64,000 bases of DNA, from NCBI GenBank assembly GCA_028023455.1, contig JAQFVV010006215.1, forward strand, positions 10,841,024 through 10,905,023. Direction: 5' to 3'. Every line of letters starts with the position of its first letter. Within the stretch, counting starts at the first letter, position 1. The DNA is from Epiperipatus broadwayi (taxonomy: Eukaryota > Onychophora > Udeonychophora > Euonychophora > Peripatidae). The notes under the pieces are model-generated. The model saw only the letters and a program-made list of their open reading frames with translations, did no database searches and was not told where the DNA came from. The translations under genes and the position numbers were made by a program. Positions 36,219-48,404 of the stretch are shown piece by piece.

Positions 36219-36992
36219 TGTTATATCCACACTTACGACTGTGCCAATGTTATATCCGCCAGTCTGACTGTGCGGCTATCCAATAACGTTCGCTAATGTT
36301 CAATTCCAATGCTGTTTTCTTGCCACTAATGCTCTGCTGTGTATGCTCTCCAACAAATGGTCTGCAACGAATGCTCTGAATATACTCTGTATTCTCTGCA
36401 ATGGGTGCTCTCCAAATGAATGTTTTGCAAGTGGATGCTCTCCAACAAATTGGTCTGCAACGAATGCTCTCCAACGAATTGGTCTGCAATGAATGCTTTC
36501 CAATGTATGCTCTGAATATCTCCGCTGCAGTCTCCCCCTCTGTGGGCTCTTTCAGCTACACCCGTGAACTACCTTTCCACTGGGTGCTGGTCATTAACCA
36601 CAAACACTGATGTGAGATATCTCTACTGGTATTAAACATACTGCTTGACTCAAAACTGCTTTTTTCTGCGTAGTTGTTATACCATTTTTTATTGCTTGCT
36701 GATAACTGTAGCAATTAATCCTTGTCCAATCAGGTAACATCTTTTATCCAGAAATATTTGCAATCAGCAAATATCTCTTGGAATTATCGTCCGCCATTAC
36801 ACTATTTAACTTCCTCCATTATCAGCGTGTGATCTACAAAAACCACTTGAACAAATTCTAGTTTTTCTGGAGTGCACAAACATGTCTGCCATTTTACAAA
36901 ACACTACACAAACAAAAGTTATAAGAATTTAAGACATAAATAACCAGTGAACAATCATATTTTATTAAACCATTAAATCTAAAGCCATAACA
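36219..36992. mobile_element. Candidate solo LTR or MITE, 774 bp
   Basis: Starts TGTTATATCC and ends GCCATAACA. TGTTAT and ATAACA are exact inverses with the TG...CA ends of LTRs, and pairing extends outwards as ACTGTTAT/ATAACAGT. The interior is clearly GC-richer than the flanks. The 5-bp flanks (CAAAC and GTTGC) do not match, so either the ends are slightly different or the insertion was rearranged. No ORF is credible: frames at 36,250-36,610 come from the internal repeat. Confidence 0.45.
36345..36515. repeat. Degenerate minisatellite within the candidate LTR
   Basis: Repeated units built on GCTCTCCAACGAATTGG and TCTGCAACGAATG recur about seven to eight times with substitutions and truncated units of roughly 15-30 bp. 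Confidence 0.75.
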
Positions 36993-37835
36993 GTTGCAAC
37001 TTTCCTGTGGATTAATGTGTTAACAAAACATAATAAATCTTTTGCAGCAGGGAAAATAATAAAAAAATATTTACAATGTATTATCATAAATATATATGAT
37101 AATATTAAATATATAAAATTGAAAACGTAATTCACTAAGGTGGAGAGAATATTTAAGTCTTTTTATGATATTAACAGTAGACACACTATACCCCTCCCCT
37201 CGTCTTCCTGCGATTTTATGAGCTTTCCATTACAATATGTATTTTATTTGGTTAAAAATAATAATTTTGTAAAAGTTATTTTATTAATATTTTTATAATT
37301 AGTCTTGGTAGTGCTTATTAAATTCAATTAAAAGAAGAATAAATAGCTACATAAAACCATTAGGGGGGGGGGGGTTGATGGATAGAAGAATAAATAGATA
37401 TAAGAAAAATATAATAAAAAGATAGATAGATAGATACAAACATTTAATATATAATAAATAAATAAACAGATAAATAAATGGATAGACTGTTAGTTGGATA
37501 TATATATATGGACAAATTTATAGACAGATATAAATATTGCTGAATAATTGGGTGGATAGATAGATGAGGGTTAGGTAAATAAGAAGGTAATGTGGCAGAT
37601 TAAATTAATGGATGGAATAAATAGATGGATAAATGAATGGATGGCTGGACAGCTATGATATAATTGCTTTGAAACTAAAATGTCAGAGGATTCTGATTGC
37701 ACTAGAAAAATAACGGTCCATTGGTAATAAAAGTAGCTTTATGAGAATTTAAAAACATATTCTAAAATCAATGGATAGTTGCACATGTAAATGGATGAAT
37801 AAACAAATAAAGAGTTGCAATAACAAAGAGTTAAA
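36993..37835. other. AT-rich DNA with degenerate GATA/GAAT simple sequence
   Basis: From about 37,375 to 37,660 the plus strand is full of scattered ATAGATAGATA, GGATGG and AATAAATAGA motifs, so it is cryptically simple sequence probably derived from an old tetranucleotide array. A G-run lies at 37,363-37,374. No gene. Confidence 0.6.
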
Positions 37836-38029
<194 letters not shown>

Positions 38030-39017
38030 CTAAAGAGAAAGATAAACAAATTCATAGATAGATAAGTAAATAGATATCATTAAGTTCATTAATAAGCATA
38101 TTTCAATAGAGTTCTAAGGTTTAAATTAAATCTAGCTTAACAACTATTTTTATTATTAAATATTGGTACTTCTAATTGAAGTTTGTGTTTATTTTTAATT
38201 TATATGTTTGAAGAACTGACATCAGTTGTTTTACTAAAAGTATGATCCATTTGGAATATTTTTTTATTGACTACTATATTGCTAAATTGCGATGAAAAGA
38301 TACAGATACAAGAATAATGTAGTAGAAATGAAAGTATCAATTAGAACATTACATTGAATTTTGTACTAGTATATTTTCTAGTGTAATGGAAAGTATTAAT
38401 TAGCTAAAAAAAAAAAAAAAAAGTATCATTAATGAAAATAAGAAAATATTATATTTATTGAGAAAGATGGCAATTAAGTTATTAAAGGAATATATAAATA
38501 TATATACTAAGTCAGAGTTTAAATTTAGTGAAATTTATTGCACCAAATATACTTTCACTACTTTCACATCATATTCATGATTCGTCTGCGAAAACTTTTA
38601 ATGCAAAAGCATTGAAATCATTGGTGCATAAATTTTATTAAATTTAAACTCGCACTTAATTATTTCTTTTACATTAATAATTATAATGACAGAGTATCAA
38701 TATATATATATATATTAAATTTATGGTAAAAATTACATTTTAAGGTTTTAATATTTTATTTAAACACATGTACTATGTTAGAAGTGAATAAAGTTAAATG
38801 TATTATAACACATATAATATTGCAAATGTGCATAAATAGTTTTTATAGCAGAAATAACAAATTAATATTCATATTTAAATCATACAACTTTCAAAACAAT
38901 TTTAAAAACAATATGTATGTGTATGCATGTTTATTTTTTTTATTTTAAATTTAGAAACATTATTTTAAAACTTTAGTATATGAATTTTACTTAATATGTA
39001 TTAAAGAGATCACTTAT
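38030..39017. other. AT-rich DNA with one short inverted repeat
   Basis: GAGTTTAAATTTAGTG with following TTATTGCACCAA (38,514-38,550) recurs in inverse at 38,620-38,652, forming a roughly 35-bp hairpin with a loop of about 70 bp. Elsewhere nothing was recognised. Confidence 0.55.
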
Positions 39018-41027
39018 TATCATCATCATTATCAACCATTATCAATCCACTGCAGGATGAAGTTCTCTCCAAGTTCAATCCATCCTCTTTGATCTCCAGC
39101 CTCTCTTCTCCACATCACCCATGCACACTTTCTTATTTCATCCATCCATCACACATGTGATCCATTTCTGGGTCTTTTACAATCTCTTGAAATCGAGTTT
39201 AAGACTTTAATTGTCCATCTTTTATCATCTCTTCTAGCAATATATCCAGCCCAACTCCACAACAATCTTTTAATTTTTTCAATGAGGTCAGTAACAGCTG
39301 TTTGTTCTCTTACCTATATATTGGGTTTTCGATCTCTTCTTGTACTCCCAACATGCATCTCTCCATATTGCTTTGAGTGGTTTAAAGTCTCTGTATTGTT
39401 CTTCTATTAAGTGTTTAAGTCTGAGATCCATAATTAAGAACTGGTAAAACACATTTATTAAAAAACTTTTTTTTTCAAACACATAGGCATATTTCCTTTT
39501 AATATTGAGCTATTTCTACCAAAAGCACTCCAACCAAGTTTAATTCTATGATTAAGTTCATCCATTATGTGGCCTTCTGTAGTAATAATCTGACCAAGGT
39601 ATTTGTAGCTGTTAAGTTCTTCTAACTCATCATAATCAATCTTTATTTTCATACTTTGAGAAAATCCATTGAACATTACTTTAGTCTTTTTAACATTTAT
39701 CTTTAGTCTTACTTTCATCTGATAACTCCTGCAACATTTCCTGAAGCTCTAAAGCATTATTTGCAGAAACAACTATATCATCTGCAAAAATCTAAATGAC
39801 TTAAATAATCTCCATTTACTTTCACTCCTTTAGCTTCCCATTTAAATCCACAAAATATTTCTTGCAGCACTGCTGTAAAAAGTTTTGGAGATATGGAGTC
39901 ACACTGTCTTACACTTTTCTCAATGTTGACTTTCCTAGTATCATTATGTAATCTAATTGTTGCTGTTGCATTTTTATAAATATTCTTTCAAATATGACAA
40001 TATCCTGGATCTATACCTTGATGATCCAATGCTTTAATCACTAAAGAAATGTTTATAGAATCTAATGCCTTTTCATAATCTACAAATCCAAAATATAATG
40101 GCAACTCATATTCATTTGTTCTTTTTATAACTTTTCCCAATATCTGGATATGATCTACTATACTAAAACCACTTTTAAATCCAGCTTGTTCTGTTGGTTG
40201 TTGGAAATCCAATGTTCTCTGTGGATGAGTTGTAATTATTATCTTAGTAAAAAATTTGCATAAAACTGATCAAAGGCTGATAGGTTTGTAATTTTTAATA
40301 TCTTCTTTATCATCTTTTAAACATATTAATATTAATACAGCATTCTTCCAATCATCTGGTACATCTTTATTATTTAGACATTTTGGTATATAATTTGCTA
40401 AAAAAAAATCCTATTTTTTCACACATTTCTCTTAATATATCAATTATAATTCCTTCATTACCTGGAGCCTTTCCTTTCTTCATAAGTTTAGTTGCATGTC
40501 TCACTTCTTCATTTAAAATTCTGGGCAATTTGGAAGATATAATAAATATAGGCATTACTTGTTCTTTATATTATATAATTTTTGATAGAAGTCTTCTACC
40601 TTTTTCATGATGTCATCTCTCCTTTTAATAATAATTTCATCTTTTTTTTTTCTTATTGCAAATATAAATTTCCTACTAATAGCAAAATGTTTTACACTCT
40701 TGAGACTTTTATTCTCTTCTACAGCTTTCATTGCTAGTTCACAGTTATACTTTCTTATATCATTTTCAACTCTTTTCTACACAATTTTACAAAATTCAAG
40801 GTATTCAATCCTTTTTAATGCATCATTTCTGTATATCTTCATATTCCTTTTTTCTTCATAAATTCTCTAGTCGAAATTTTATTTGTAAATTATTGCTTTT
40901 TTATACAAGCTATCTTTGTTGCAGTTTTTAAAAGTGTATCAGTTATTTTCCTATTACTTTCATTCAAATCTGAATCATATTCAAAATCCACTAATACTTG
41001 AAACGATTTGCAAATTCTAATTTATTA
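39018..41027 (-). mobile_element. RTE-type LINE, 5'-truncated copy
   Basis: The minus strand is co-linear with about 59,845-61,840 of the best LINE copy. It starts in the linker between endonuclease and RT (a TTTCAAGTATTAGTGG-like block) and ends with CAGTGGATTGATAATGG and a GATAAT/GATGAT tail. RT pieces can be read in short frames: ATKLMKKGKAPGNEGI (40,370-40,555), GFKSGFSIVDHIQ and FVDYEKALDSIN (motif A, with F changed to L; 39,988-40,212), INVKKTKVMFNGF and YKYLGQIITTEG (39,458-39,718). Frameshifts separate them. The truncated 5' end is typical of target-primed reverse transcription. Plus-strand frames at 40,383-40,931 are shadows. Confidence 0.92.
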
Positions 41028-41387
41028 TAATAAATAATTATAATACTCAATAAATAAATGAAATGGTTTCTTTTGGCATATATGAATTTATGTATTTAAA
41101 ATTATATTAAAGTGTAAAATTTTATTTAAAATATTCACTTAATATTCTAAATTGTAAATAATTATGCAACTTTAAATATTTTAATTGTAAAAGATGCTGT
41201 AATATTTAAAAATGACATTATAGCATGTAAATTTGTAGTTGTATAAATCTTTATGGAAATCTTCCTCAAAAACAAATCAGAAAAAGTCATGTGTGAAAAA
41301 AGGAACTTTAGTGCATTGCTATGAAAATGGTATTCAATCTAATGATCTAAATATGACTTTAGAAAGAAAGTCTATAAATATAACTAA

Positions 41388-41392
<5 letters not shown>
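41028..41392. other. AT-rich non-coding DNA
   Basis: No gene. A short Lys/Ser-rich plus frame (41,239-41,430) runs into the TA array and has no recognisable features. Confidence 0.5.

Positions 41393-41461
<69 letters not shown>
41393..41461. repeat. (TA)n microsatellite
   Basis: About 69 bp of alternating TA with one interrupting GA. Confidence 0.98.
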
Positions 41462-41464
<3 letters not shown>

Positions 41465-41959
41465 TTATTTTTCTTTGCTTGATTCAAACACAGACATTCA
41501 TTTGTTCATTTCTATGTTTATATTTTAAAATTACATGGAAACCACAATATAAAAAATTGTGGATTAAAGGAATTAAAAACATTTATTTGAGAAGGCAATA
41601 GACTTTTAAATTATTTTAATGTACATCACATGGAAAATCATTCAAAAACAAGAATGCCTTAATTTTTTTAGGAATGAAAAATGCTAATAAATTAATTCCT
41701 TTCAAAATTCATAAAAGAAAGCTCCTGAATTTTATTATTTGTAGTCTAAATTCTGTGAAAAGAGAAAATGAAACATATAAAGTGTATATAATGTTTTTTT
41801 ATTTACAAATCTGTTAATGAATTTTTTGAAAAAATTGCATCATTCTGGAATTTTTAAAAATATTAAGGGAAGAGAATAGAAAAACCATGGACTGTATTAA
41901 AAAACGTTGTCTTTTAATATATATATATATATTTAATGTTTTCATGGTTGTATGATGTA
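41462..41959. other. AT-rich non-coding DNA
   Basis: No feature beyond a short TA run at 41,920-41,933. Confidence 0.5.
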
Positions 41960-42633
41960 GATAAATTATAACTTTTTGGGCTGTACCATGAATTATTTTC
42001 CATTAAACACCAATATTTTGGACGGACTAGCAACCATGATTATCAAGGTTATTTTTTGAAAGAACAATCTCGTTAGATCTCAAAGAATAACGTGACTCAG
42101 TGCACGATGAAAAGTGAGGTTCAACTTGAAGTAGTTCAGCATTCACAATATGAGGCTTATCAAAATGTTTATTTCCCTCAGTTTTTTCCCCTATTAATTT
42201 CAAGTTAATATTAGATAAAATGAGAGGTTTCTACATAGCTGGAATATGTTGTGCTTCATCAGCCCTATTTAAACCAGTAGGTCTCTTTAATATTTCAATT
42301 GACTTTCTCATGGTTCTTAAATCATATCGTTCCAAATTTGCAAGTATTTTTGTATTGTCAAAATCAGGTTTGTGACCAATTTCTAAAAAAATGGGAAGTA
42401 AAAACTGATATGTGAAAAAACCGAGGGAAATAAACATTTTGATAAGCCTCATATTGTGAATGCTGAACTACTTCAAGTTGAACCTCACTTCTCATCATGC
42501 ACTGAGTCACATTGTTCTTTGAGATCTAATGAGATTGTTCTTTCAAAAGTTAACCTTGATAATGGCGGTTGCTAGTCCATCAAAATATCGGTGTTTAATG
42601 GAAAATAATACATGGTACAGCCCAAAAAGTTAT
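41960..42633 (-). mobile_element. Inverted-repeat element with Penelope-like fragment
   Basis: The left arm (about 41,960-42,187) and right arm (about 42,418-42,633) are inverse copies. Shared blocks include ACTTTTTGGGCTGTACCATG, GTTCAACTTGAAGTAGTTC, ATATGAGGCTTATCAAAATG and TTTATTTCCCTC. They enclose about 230 bp that codes, on the minus strand, for the end of a GIY-YIG type endonuclease. Penelope-like elements often insert with partial inverted or tandem copies, which fits this layout. Confidence 0.75.
42231..42452 (-). pseudogene. C-terminal end of a Penelope-like GIY-YIG endonuclease
   Basis: The frame reads GHKPDFDNTKILANLERYD, RKSIEILKRPTGLNRADE and HIPAM before TAG. This fits the usual end of Penelope-like polyproteins: a GH-DF--TKIL block, then R--ESIEI and N-NR-D-----W. 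The stop falls where the family has Trp, consistent with TGG to TAG. The first 20 or so residues come from the repeat arm and not the enzyme. RT and the GIY-YIG catalytic motif itself are absent, so it is a 5'-truncated, dead fragment. The assignment rests on motif recognition from memory. Confidence 0.6.
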
Positions 42634-42869
42634 AATTTATCTCTCTCTCTCTCTCTCTGTATATATATATATATATATATTGTTATTGTTTCTGTTATTA
42701 AAAAAGAAATATATCGCAGTGACGAAGTGTGACTTTTTTAGGAACGGAAGCACAATATATAATCTTTTTTTATAATGATTTTATTTTACTTGCCACAATA
42801 ATTTTTACATAATAGCTCATATATACATATTACAGACATCTAAAAAAATCTGGTAACTCTCTTATTGGT
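42634..42869. repeat. (CT)n/(TA)n simple sequence and AT-rich spacer
   Basis: A CT run (about 42,640-42,657) followed by a TA run (42,659-42,680) abuts the right arm of the inverted-repeat element. Confidence 0.9.
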
Positions 42870-43414
42870 ATTTTTATTTTCTAAATGCTTTTAACATTTT
42901 TAAGTTTTAACTATTAATTACATTTTATCATTGTTTGAACTTCTTATAATCAACAAATAATGCAAATAATGCAATGGCCAAACTCATTATTTGCCTTATA
43001 TAAAAACAGTTCAACTGTTGGTAAAAAAATTGAAAGTTAACAAAAATTCCACACAAAAAATAAAGAGTTTGAATTTTTCATTCTTCTTTTTTTATGTTTA
43101 GCAAAATAATTTAGAGAAAAATAGGGGGCTCTCTTATTAGTTAACCAAACCATGGCTAGTTTAAGTATAAATAATACATTATCAAGATATTTTTATCATC
43201 CAAATGCTTTTAACATTTTAAAGTTTTAACTTTAAATTGTTTGAACTTTTTATAATTAACGAATAATGTGATCGTCAAACTCATTATTTGCTTTATATAA
43301 AAACAATTCAACTATTGGTAAAAGAATTAAAAGACAACAGAAATTCTATACAAAAAATGAGTTTGAATAATTTATTCACCTTTTTTTTTATGCTTAGCAA
43401 AATAGTTTAGAGAA
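42870..43414. repeat. Diverged tandem duplication, 318-bp period
   Basis: Unit 1 (42,870-43,120) and unit 2 (43,188-43,414) share AATGCTTTTAACATTTT, AAGTTTTAACT, CAAACTCATTATTTGC, TTATATAAAAACA, TTCAACT-TTGGTAAAA and TTAGCAAAATA in the same order and orientation, with small indels. Function unknown. Confidence 0.85.
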
Positions 43415-44517
<1,103 letters not shown>

Positions 44518-45108
44518 TAATGTTAATAAAAAACGATTTTGTTTTATCTAAATTAACTCAATTTTCGTATTTGTTTATTTAGTATCATCACATTGTTTGT
44601 TAATTTTTATATGGTCATATAATATTGATAACATGTTTATATTAATTTAAATTTCTGAGAATTATAAATCTAATTTATTTTAAAATTATTATTATAATAA
44701 AATATTCTAAAATTAATTAATCTATGAAGAAGACTATAATTTTTGAACTATCCTATTTTATTAGTAATGATTTAGGTAGGTAAATGTATACTTACAAATA
44801 ATGAAAATGTGTTATTTAAATAGGCCTAGTTATTAATTTATGTAATTAGTTCAATCCATACTTTAAGATTGTTTAGTTATTGAGTCTAGTTGGATCCAAT
44901 AAAATTTTATTTGACATTTACCTATAAGTTGAGGGATGGATTTGTTTATTTGCTTAGCTGTAATACTAAAATACTAAGAGTCTCCCTTTTATTCTTCTTT
45001 CTTATTTATTGGCAGTTACAAATTTTTGACATTTTAACATATTAGCAATCTCAATGATCAATACAAATTTTTGATGTCCAACATGCTGGCTTCTAAATAA
45101 CTGTTACA
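44518..45108. other. AT-rich non-coding DNA
   Basis: Nothing recognised. Confidence 0.5.
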
Positions 45109-45126
45109 ATATATATATATATATAT

Positions 45127-45345
45127 GATCAATAGATGGCATTTTACCAAAAACACCGTCAAGGGTATGTTTGTTTACATAAACGTCAGAATAAGCATTC
45201 ACTATCTCTATCGTTAATTCCACCTTCAGATCATGATTTCAAGATGATTTTCTATCATCAGTGAAGGGTAGGAATAAGAAACTAGATCTAAACACTAACT
45301 CTGAGCATTTATGAAACAATTTCTATTCAGCTTGCAAGCATGAAT
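45127..45345 (+). repeat. Foldback family FB2, direct single copy
   Basis: Carries the same sequence, in the same orientation, as 45,529-45,730: TGATCAATAGATGG, TTTTACCAAAAACACCGTCA, ATGTTTGTTTACATAAAC, CACCTTCAGATCATGATTTC and AAGAAACTAGATCTAAACAC, with about a dozen differences. A TA run precedes it, and one also follows the hairpin. Confidence 0.9.
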
Positions 45346-45498
45346 TTTTTAGACACGTAATGTCTTCAAACTCAGCATAGCAAGCCAGATAGCTATATGG
45401 GTCTGATATCAGTTCAGTATCACCACATAGTAGAAACCTCTGCAATATATATCATTGCAAGAAAACCTCAAAAGGTACATTTGTGAAAAACAAAAAAA

Positions 45499-45897
45499 CA
45501 AGTTAAACTTGCTAACACTTGTATTTATGATCAATAGATGGCGTTTTACCAAAAACACCGTCAAGCGTATGTTTGTTTACATAAACATCAGAGTAAGCAT
45601 TCGCTATCATTAATTCCACCTTCAGATCATGATTTCAAGCTGATTTGCTATCATCATTGAAGGGTGGGAAAAAGAAACTAGATCTAAACACTCACTCTGA
45701 GCATTTATGAAACAATTTCTATTCAGCTTGCACTGATGATAGCAAATCAGCTTGAAATCATGATCTGAAGGTGGAATTAATGATAGAGATAGTGAATGCT
45801 TACTCTGACGTTTATGTAAACAAACATATGCTTGATGGTGTTTTTGGTAAAACACCATCTATTGATCATAAATACAAGTGTTAGCAAGTTTAACTTG
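45499..45897. repeat. FB2 hairpin with about 160-bp arms
   Basis: The left arm (45,499-45,656) and right arm (45,734-45,897) are inverse copies differing by a short indel (AGAGATAG-type) and a handful of substitutions. The loop is 77 bp. The outermost pairing is CAAGTTAAACTTG with CAAGTTTAACTTG. One transcript would fold into a long double-stranded RNA. The minus frame at 45,622-45,858 lies inside the arms and is not a gene. Confidence 0.95.
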
Positions 45898-45924
45898 TTT
45901 TTTTTTTCATATATATATATATAT

Positions 45925-46594
45925 TGTAACATTCTTCATGTTTTGTTAGTTTCTGGTAGGTCTTATTTTGCACACTATAAAGTGAAAGTTAATTAAGCTA
46001 TGGATAAGAAAATATCTTGTTTATATTTCTAGAAATATAGCTATATTTCCTGATTAACTGGCCTATTAATTATTATAACTGGGATTGCTGATGAAGTTAG
46101 TTTTAATTTATAAAAGGGTGCCATAGTCAATAGAATCCTAACTTTATATTCCATAATTTTGATGCAAGTAACTAAAAGATCGGAGTTATTATTTTCTGTA
46201 ACTTTATTTATTTTTTTAGAGAATATTATTTCCAGAGTTTAGTAACTATTGACCAAGGTAAATTATACATTTAAGCATAAACCTATTTAAGTTCTAATAA
46301 ACTAAAATTAATGATTTACAGATGAAAGTGATCTTAAATGGAACTATTTTATTATACAATTAAAATATTTAATGATAAATTATTATTACTAATTAGAAAG
46401 GACATGTACACTAATCCAGATAATCATTTTACATAATTAACACTGTCCATTCCTTTCTGTTCTCTCTTTGGAAAATAATCCATGGATCAAAATGTCTCAT
46501 AAATTAGGGAATGTCTCTATCAGGATTATATTATAAGCTTATAAATTGCAAATAGTTCATTAGTCACAATCAGGATATAAATAGTTAAGCTTAC
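45925..46594. other. AT-rich non-coding DNA
   Basis: No gene or repeat recognised. Confidence 0.45.
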
Positions 46595-46849
46595 CAGTAA
46601 GTTTGTGTAGATTTGTGGGATCTCAAGCTCATTGAATTTGAATTGATCTCTCCTGCTGGCATCTTTACTTTTCTGGTCTGTTCCAAAGCTGGAGCAGGAA
46701 GCACATTTGCGATGATCTCTTTGTTGTAAAAGACAGTCTTCACAAGGCTTCATTTCCATTCTTGTTTACGATTCCATTCAGGAAGTGAGTAGTGTTTCTG
46801 TGTGGATGCATTTCACTGCACCAGGTTACTCTCATGGAAACCTCCAACT
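46595..46849 (-). CDS. Candidate first coding exon, Cys-rich hypothetical protein
   Basis: On the minus strand a T-rich tract ending TTTTTAG (acceptor, exon from 46,849) is followed by 90 bp of leader. ATG is at 46,757-46,759 with an in-frame TAA 9 nt upstream. Then come about 54 codons containing CEDC and CASC pairs (residues 6-9 and 20-23) and a basic segment KDASRRDQ, ending at CTG followed by the donor-like GTAAGC. Composition is less AT-rich and codon use is balanced, unlike nearby spurious frames. The paired CxxC motifs could bind zinc, but spacing is short and no family is recognised. It may also be a chance frame or an exon remnant in a retroelement. No partner exons were found in the window. 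Confidence 0.3.
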
Positions 46850-47984
46850 CTAAAAACACATGACCAGAAAATAAATGAAAAGATCCAGATCAAAGTTGTC
46901 CTCTTCTTTGTATACCTCGATCCAGTTTTGCAACTTCTGCACATGTTACTATCATAAATGCTTAGGTTAATCTTATACACTTACTTTTAACTTTCTGTTA
47001 CAAAATTCTTTTTTAGCATATTCTTTCCACCATCTTTAATTAGAGTTAGAAAGATTTTACTAATTGTAATCTTATACTTTTGTTTAACTGGATTAGTAAT
47101 CAGCATGTCTTTTTTTTTTCCAATTTTTAACTTTAATTAAATTACAGATAAATAATTTGAAACAACAAAAATCAACTTTCATTGTAAATTTAAAAAAAAA
47201 AATACACAAACCAAAAAAGAAAAATTACTTTTTTTATTTAGCTCTTGAATATTCTCAAATGTCAATATATTTGGACCATGTATTTGTAGACAGTACAATA
47301 TAATGTTATTACAATATTTTTTAATTAACGGATATTTTATTTGTAATATATATATATATATATATATATATATTGAAGCAATGGATCTGAAGTCCAATCC
47401 ATGCTTCACAGCCTCCTATAAACTTAGTATTGTAGGCCTGAACTAAGTTTATAGTCCAATATCAGCAGGGTTTTGCATTAAAGCTAAAATTAATTATGCT
47501 TATTAAATTTGTATTACATTTAAATATTTCGTGTTAAATAAATTCCATTCAAAGATTAAATTTCTGTTAATAAAAATTACTTGTAAAACCTATTAGTCAA
47601 ACATATATATACGTCAAGCGTATATATATATATATGAGTTAATGCAAAATTCTGCTGAAATAAAATGCTTATATTATTAAAAGAAATAATATATTTTTTT
47701 GTTAAAATCTTGTTAAAATATGGCATATGATTTATTTTGAGATAAGCCCACCAACATTTTCTAAAAGAATGTATGCTTGTAATTAGTTAGCCCATTCAAG
47801 TCAAATTAAAGATGGCCTTCTCTTTCTTTCTTTTTTAATTAATAAAATTCAAACTTTAAAGAAAGAAATTTAGAATAAAAAAGTAAAGGTTATTTTTAGA
47901 AAATGTTACCTTGAAACAAAGGAGCATGGGGGCTTATCAAGATCTAAGATCATACAAACAATAGAAGGTAGCTGACAAAGAGGG
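46850..47984. other. AT-rich DNA with TA run
   Basis: A (TA)n tract lies at 47,346-47,373. A small imperfect inverted repeat (CTATAAACTTAGT / ACTAAGTTTATAG) lies at about 47,417-47,452. From about 47,904 the sequence (TGTTACCTTG) may belong to the promoter or LTR candidate that follows. No ORF is credible. Confidence 0.5.
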
Positions 47985-48339
47985 TATAAATAAAAGTGAG
48001 AACAAAAGACTTGGTTATTCAGAGTTTTCTTGCTGGCATTCAGATTTCTCTTTGGAGAACTCTTTCAGATTTTGCTTGTGGAGATTTTATTCCAAAAAGT
48101 TAGACAGCTGTCATCTTCAAAATCATGGAGAAGTTTGAACATGCTCAAGCTAAAAGTCATATGAATTTGATGGATTCTACTATGCTTGGCTAGGCAAATA
48201 AATAGCTTTGCCTATCGCCGAGGTTCCTAAATACCATCCAAAATGCCGTAGTATCCATCTAATAGTGATCTGAACTCTGTGCCATGTCTGTAGGACTTTT
48301 TGTTAAACCATGCTACATATTTCCATTTTCATTGTCCAG
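47985..48339 (+). promoter_or_regulatory. Candidate TATA promoter with leader
   Basis: GGGTATAAATAAAAG (about 47,982) is a strong TATA-box match. TTATTCAGAG, about 30 bp downstream, fits an initiator. The following 300 bp is GC-richer than the window average and has no ORF. This could be the promoter of a host gene or the U3-R part of a solo LTR starting near TGTTACC at 47,904. No matching TG...CA end with a target duplication could be confirmed. Confidence 0.3.
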
Positions 48340-48404
48340 ACAAATACCTATCGACAGTTGGATCAAGCCACGACGATGCCGAACAGGAGCAAGGAACCAG
48401 GACG
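48340..48404 (+). other. Candidate 65-bp internal exon
   Basis: TTTCCATTTTCATTGTCCAG is a good polypyrimidine tract and acceptor. The 65 bp after it is markedly GC-rich for this window, contains several CpGs, and is followed by a donor-like GTAATC. All three frames are open across it. It cannot be assigned to a protein from one short exon. Confidence 0.3.
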
